In this document: positions 61,723 through 64,000 of the stretch, piece by piece | Layout: every line of letters begins with the position of its first letter | Numbering within the stretch: the first letter of the stretch is position 1 | NCBI RefSeq assembly: GCF_026967805.1 | Contig: NZ_JAPVBG010000003.1 | Span: 434,001-498,000 of the forward strand | Direction of reading: 5' to 3' | From: Blastococcus sp. VKM Ac-2987 | GTDB lineage: Bacteria > Actinomycetota > Actinomycetes > Mycobacteriales > Geodermatophilaceae | DNA length: 64,000 nt | Program-made: the position numbers and the translations under genes | The notes under the pieces: model-generated | Database searches by the model: none | What the model saw: the letters and a program-made list of their open reading frames with translations, nothing else | Told to the model about the DNA's origin: nothing

Positions 61723-63486
61723 ATGGACGCGACGGTCGCGCCCGCCCGCCCGGACGCCGACCGGTGGACGCGTCCCGACCCGGCGCCGTGGCCGGCCCGC
61801 CTGCTCGCCGCGGCGGTGGCGCTGCTGGTCACCGCGCCCGCGCTCGCGCCCGGCTTCGTGCTGCTGCGGGACATGGTGTTCGTCCCGCGCCAGGACCTCG
61901 ACCTCGACGCCCTGGGGCTGGGCGGCACGCTGCCGCGTGCGGTCCCGGTCGACGCGGTCATGGGGCTGCTCACCGCCGTCGTCCCCGGGGACCTGGTGCA
62001 GAAGCTGGTCCTGCTCGGCATCGTGTACTTCGCCGTTCTCGGGGCGGCCCGACTCGTGCCGGCCGGCCCGGACGGCCGGCGGGGCGCAGCGGGCCTGGTC
62101 GCCGGCCTGGTCTACGGCTGGAGCCCGTACCTGGCCGAGCGCCTGCTCATGGGCCACTGGACGCTGCTGCTCGGCTTCGCCGCGCTGCCCTGGGTCGCGC
62201 GGGCCGCGTTCCGGCTGCGCGCCGGCGAGCCGCGGGCGCTCGCCCGGCTGGTGCTCTGCGCCGCGCCGGCCGCGCTCTCGCCGACCGGCGCGCTGCTGGC
62301 CGCGGGCGTCGTGGTCGCCGTGCTCCGTGGGCGCCGGCTGCTCCTGGCGTGCGCGGCGCTGCTCCTGCTGGCGCTCCCGTGGCTCGTCGCCGGCCTCCTG
62401 CACCCGTCCGGCGGGGCCTCCGACCCGGCCGGCGTGGCCGCCTTCGCGGCCCGGGCGGAGGGCTGGGGAGGCACCGTCCTCTCGGTGCTGGGCACCGGCG
62501 GCATCTGGAACGCCGACGCGGCCCCGGCGAGCCGGTCCTCGCCCGCGGCGCCGCTGCTGGCCCTCGCCGTCGGAGGGCTCGCCGCCGTCGGCTGGCGGGT
62601 GCTGCTGCGGCGCGGCGCCGGGCGAGGGCTGCTGCTGCTCGGCGCCGTCGGCCTGGCGCTGGCCTGCGCCGCCGCGGCGCCGGCCGCGGCCGGGCTGCTC
62701 GAACTCCTCGTCCGGGAGGTGCCCGGGGCGGGCCTGCTCCGGGACGGTCAGAAGTGGGCGGCCTGGTGGGCGCTCGCCCTGGCCGTGGGCGCCGGCGCGG
62801 GTGCCCGCGAGCTGGCCCACCGGGCGGGGGAGCGGGGCGGGGCCTCGGCCGGTCGTGCCGTGCTCGCCGCCGCGCTGCTGCTCCCCGTGGTGGCGCTGCC
62901 CGACCTCGCCTGGGGCGTGGCGGGCCGGCTCGAGCCGGTCGGCTACCCGGCGGACTGGCAGCGGGTCCGGGACCTGCTCGCGGCCGACGAGCGCCCCGGT
63001 GACGTGCTGGTGCTGCCCTTCGGGGCCTACCGCGCCTTCGGCTGGAACGACGGCCGGACGCTCTACGACCCGGCCTCGCGCTGGCTCGACCGGCCGACGG
63101 TGGCCGACGACGCGCTGGTCGTCGACGGGCGTGCGGTGCCCGGCGAGGACCTCCGGGCGCGGACGGCGGGCGCGGCGGTCGACGACCCGCCGCGGCTGGC
63201 CGCTCTCGGCATCGGCTGGGTGCTGGTCGAGCAGGGCACGCCCGGACCACCCGTGCCCGGCGCGATCGGTGCGCTGCCCGTCGTCCACGAGGGGCCGGCG
63301 CTCACGCTGCACCGCGTCCCCGGAGCCGTGGACGGGCCGCGCCCGCACCCCGTCCGGGTGACCGCGGTGACCCTGGCTCACGCGGGTGCGCTGGGCATCG
63401 TCGGGGGAGCGGCGTTGTGGATCATGGCCGGGGCGTCTACGGTTACGCGCCGTCGTCCCCCTCTACGAAAGCGGGTACCGGGATGA
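61723..63486 (+). CDS. polytopic membrane protein, possible GT-C type glycan enzyme
   Basis: This 587-residue protein has about 10-12 membrane segments in the first two thirds, interspersed with loops carrying VLLRDMVFVPRQDLDLDALG and GLVYGWSPYLAERLLMGHW. The last third is soluble and extracytoplasmic (RPGDVLVLPFGAYRAFGWND...). This resembles large actinobacterial membrane proteins of envelope-glycan assembly, but I see no definite GT-C catalytic motif. ATG at 61723 follows GGGAGG; an upstream ATG-like start at 61696 would add 9 residues. It overlaps the DUF2613-like gene by ATGA, and its 3' end overlaps an antisense glycosyltransferase frame. Confidence 0.75.
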   Translation: MDATVAPARPDADRWTRPDPAPWPARLLAAAVALLVTAPALAPGFVLLRDMVFVPRQDLDLDALGLGGTLPRAVPVDAVMGLLTAVVPGDLVQKLVLLGIVYFAVLGAARLVPAGPDGRRGAAGLVAGLVYGWSPYLAERLLMGHWTLLLGFAALPWVARAAFRLRAGEPRALARLVLCAAPAALSPTGALLAAGVVVAVLRGRRLLLACAALLLLALPWLVAGLLHPSGGASDPAGVAAFAARAEGWGGTVLSVLGTGGIWNADAAPASRSSPAAPLLALAVGGLAAVGWRVLLRRGAGRGLLLLGAVGLALACAAAAPAAAGLLELLVREVPGAGLLRDGQKWAAWWALALAVGAGAGARELAHRAGERGGASAGRAVLAAALLLPVVALPDLAWGVAGRLEPVGYPADWQRVRDLLAADERPGDVLVLPFGAYRAFGWNDGRTLYDPASRWLDRPTVADDALVVDGRAVPGEDLRARTAGAAVDDPPRLAALGIGWVLVEQGTPGPPVPGAIGALPVVHEGPALTLHRVPGAVDGPRPHPVRVTAVTLAHAGALGIVGGAALWIMAGASTVTRRRPPLRKRVPG

Positions 63487-64000
63487 AGTCGCTCACGGGT
63501 GCGCTGGTCGCCCTGCTCGTCGGTGCCGGGCTCGGCATCGCCGTCGTCGCCGGCATCTCCGCCGTCGCCGACCCCGACCGCACCGCCACGCAGGGGAACG
63601 ACACCCCCATCGACGTCCTGGACTACGGCTCCCGCAGCTGAGCCGCCCGCGGCCGTGTCCAGCACGGCCGCGAACGTGGCCACGCCGGCCGGCCACGTGA
63701 GCGACGCCGCGTACCGCGCTGCCGCCCGGCCCATCGCGGTCCGGGCGGCATCGTCGTGCAGCAGGCCGTCCACGGCCTCGGTCAGCCCGTCCAGGTCCTC
63801 GACCAGGATGCCGGTCCGGCCGTCGAGCACCGACTCGCGCAGGCCACCCGCCGAGCGGTAGCCCACCGTCGGCACCTCGTGGCCGCCCGCCTCGCTCACC
63901 ACGAGGCCCCAGCCCTCCTTCACCGAGGGGCACAGGTGGACCCACGACCGCGCCAGCAGCTCGTGCTTCTCCCGCTCCCCGACGTAGCCGTGGAAGTCCA
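63378..64000 (-). CDS. GT4-family glycosyltransferase, partial, with unusual 3' extension
   Basis: The gene enters from the right edge. The visible part is the donor-binding C-terminal half of a GT-B glycosyltransferase: DFHGYVGEREKHELLARSWV, LCPSVKEGWGLVVSEAGGHE and VGYRSAGGLRESVLDGRTGILVEDLDGL, with the family Glu pair in the EGWGL...EAG motif. The conserved fold ends near 63650 (AGVATFAAVLDTAAGG). The frame stays open for a further 90 low-complexity residues to 63378, antisense to DUF2613 and the membrane protein. The real stop may have been lost, or a longer tail is genuine. Confidence 0.8.
   Translation of the reverse strand, partial: DFHGYVGEREKHELLARSWVHLCPSVKEGWGLVVSEAGGHEVPTVGYRSAGGLRESVLDGRTGILVEDLDGLTEAVDGLLHDDAARTAMGRAAARYAASLTWPAGVATFAAVLDTAAGGSAAGAVVQDVDGGVVPLRGGAVGVGDGGDAGDDGDAEPGTDEQGDQRTRERLHPGTRFRRGGRRRVTVDAPAMIHNAAPPTMPSAPA
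63483..63641 (+). CDS. DUF2613-like small membrane protein
   Basis: This 52-residue peptide has one transmembrane helix (LTGALVALLVGAGLGIAVVAGISAV) and a short polar tail ending DTPIDVLDYGSRS. It fits the DUF2613 type, which in mycobacteria (Rv0236A) sits beside the arabinofuranosyltransferase gene aftD. Here it overlaps the upstream membrane-protein gene by ATGA. It lies wholly antisense to the tail of the minus-strand glycosyltransferase frame. Confidence 0.75.
   Translation: MKSLTGALVALLVGAGLGIAVVAGISAVADPDRTATQGNDTPIDVLDYGSRS

Noticed and set aside
59720-63361. 1213-residue open frame across cupin, flippase and membrane protein genes
   Set aside because: Arg/Gly/Pro-rich with no domain; the real genes in other frames are well supported.

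Overview
The window is about 74% GC with dense, tightly packed genes, frequent GTG starts and many ATGA/GTGA stop-start overlaps. It reads as a high-GC actinobacterial chromosome. Gene content and order (a fabG-inhA-hemH-NfeD-SPFH block as in mycobacteria, a SigF/UsfX stress module, Ku/LigD, a DUF5709 protein, no tRNA or rRNA in view) fit Geodermatophilaceae (Blastococcus, Geodermatophilus, Modestobacter) or a near relative. That family assignment is inference. I saw no CRISPR array, insertion sequence or prophage; this looks like ordinary chromosome.

Region 1 (1-11502) is a hexose/hexitol catabolic locus. It holds a PfkB kinase (cut by the window edge), a class II aldolase, an AGE-family aldose-ketose isomerase resembling YihS/mannose isomerase, two paralogous LacI regulators, a fructose-type (Frc) ABC importer with its FrcK-like kinase, a DCXR-like short-chain dehydrogenase and a mannitol-2-dehydrogenase-family enzyme. 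Operator-like palindromes sit at 3036-3049 and 8031-8050. Import, isomerisation or oxidation to a ketohexose, phosphorylation and aldol cleavage can all be assigned. The true substrate cannot.

Region 2 (11534-19554) has a small zinc ribbon protein, a class I DAHP synthase, and a phenylacetate module: paaABCDE on the minus strand, divergent paaK plus a TetR regulator, and paaI. A 16-bp inverted repeat lies in the divergent promoter.

Region 3 (19707-23220) carries a HATPase and a GAF-GAF-PP2C phosphatase (stress signalling) and a lipid kinase. Region 4 (23288-28627) is the fabG-inhA-hemH-hypothetical-NfeD-SPFH block.

Region 5 (28711-34411) is a general-stress hub: sigF and its UsfX-like anti-sigma factor, read from a near-ideal SigF promoter; a divergent PAS-PP2C-kinase-STAS protein resembling Rv1364c; a topoisomerase IB; a STAS anti-anti-sigma factor behind a second SigF-like promoter; and a DUF5709 protein. 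Region 6 (34603-41996) has DUF1360, Ku, a LigD split into PE-ligase and polymerase genes, purU, and a Fur-family regulator with catalase.

Region 7 (42285-52199) is mixed: PAC2, two AI-2E-family permeases, a PPOX-fold oxidoreductase, a SatD-like regulator with a membrane partner, a dienelactone hydrolase, GNAT and ankyrin proteins, a decayed P-loop kinase pseudogene, an SDR and an enoyl-CoA hydratase. Region 8 (52265-64000) has TetR plus a DHA2 efflux pump, an SGNH hydrolase, a KhtTU-like antiporter pair, a large FAD/Fe-S dehydrogenase, a cupin, and a cell-surface glycan group (flippase, polytopic membrane protein, DUF2613-like peptide, partial GT4 glycosyltransferase) that ends in an unusually long antisense overlap.
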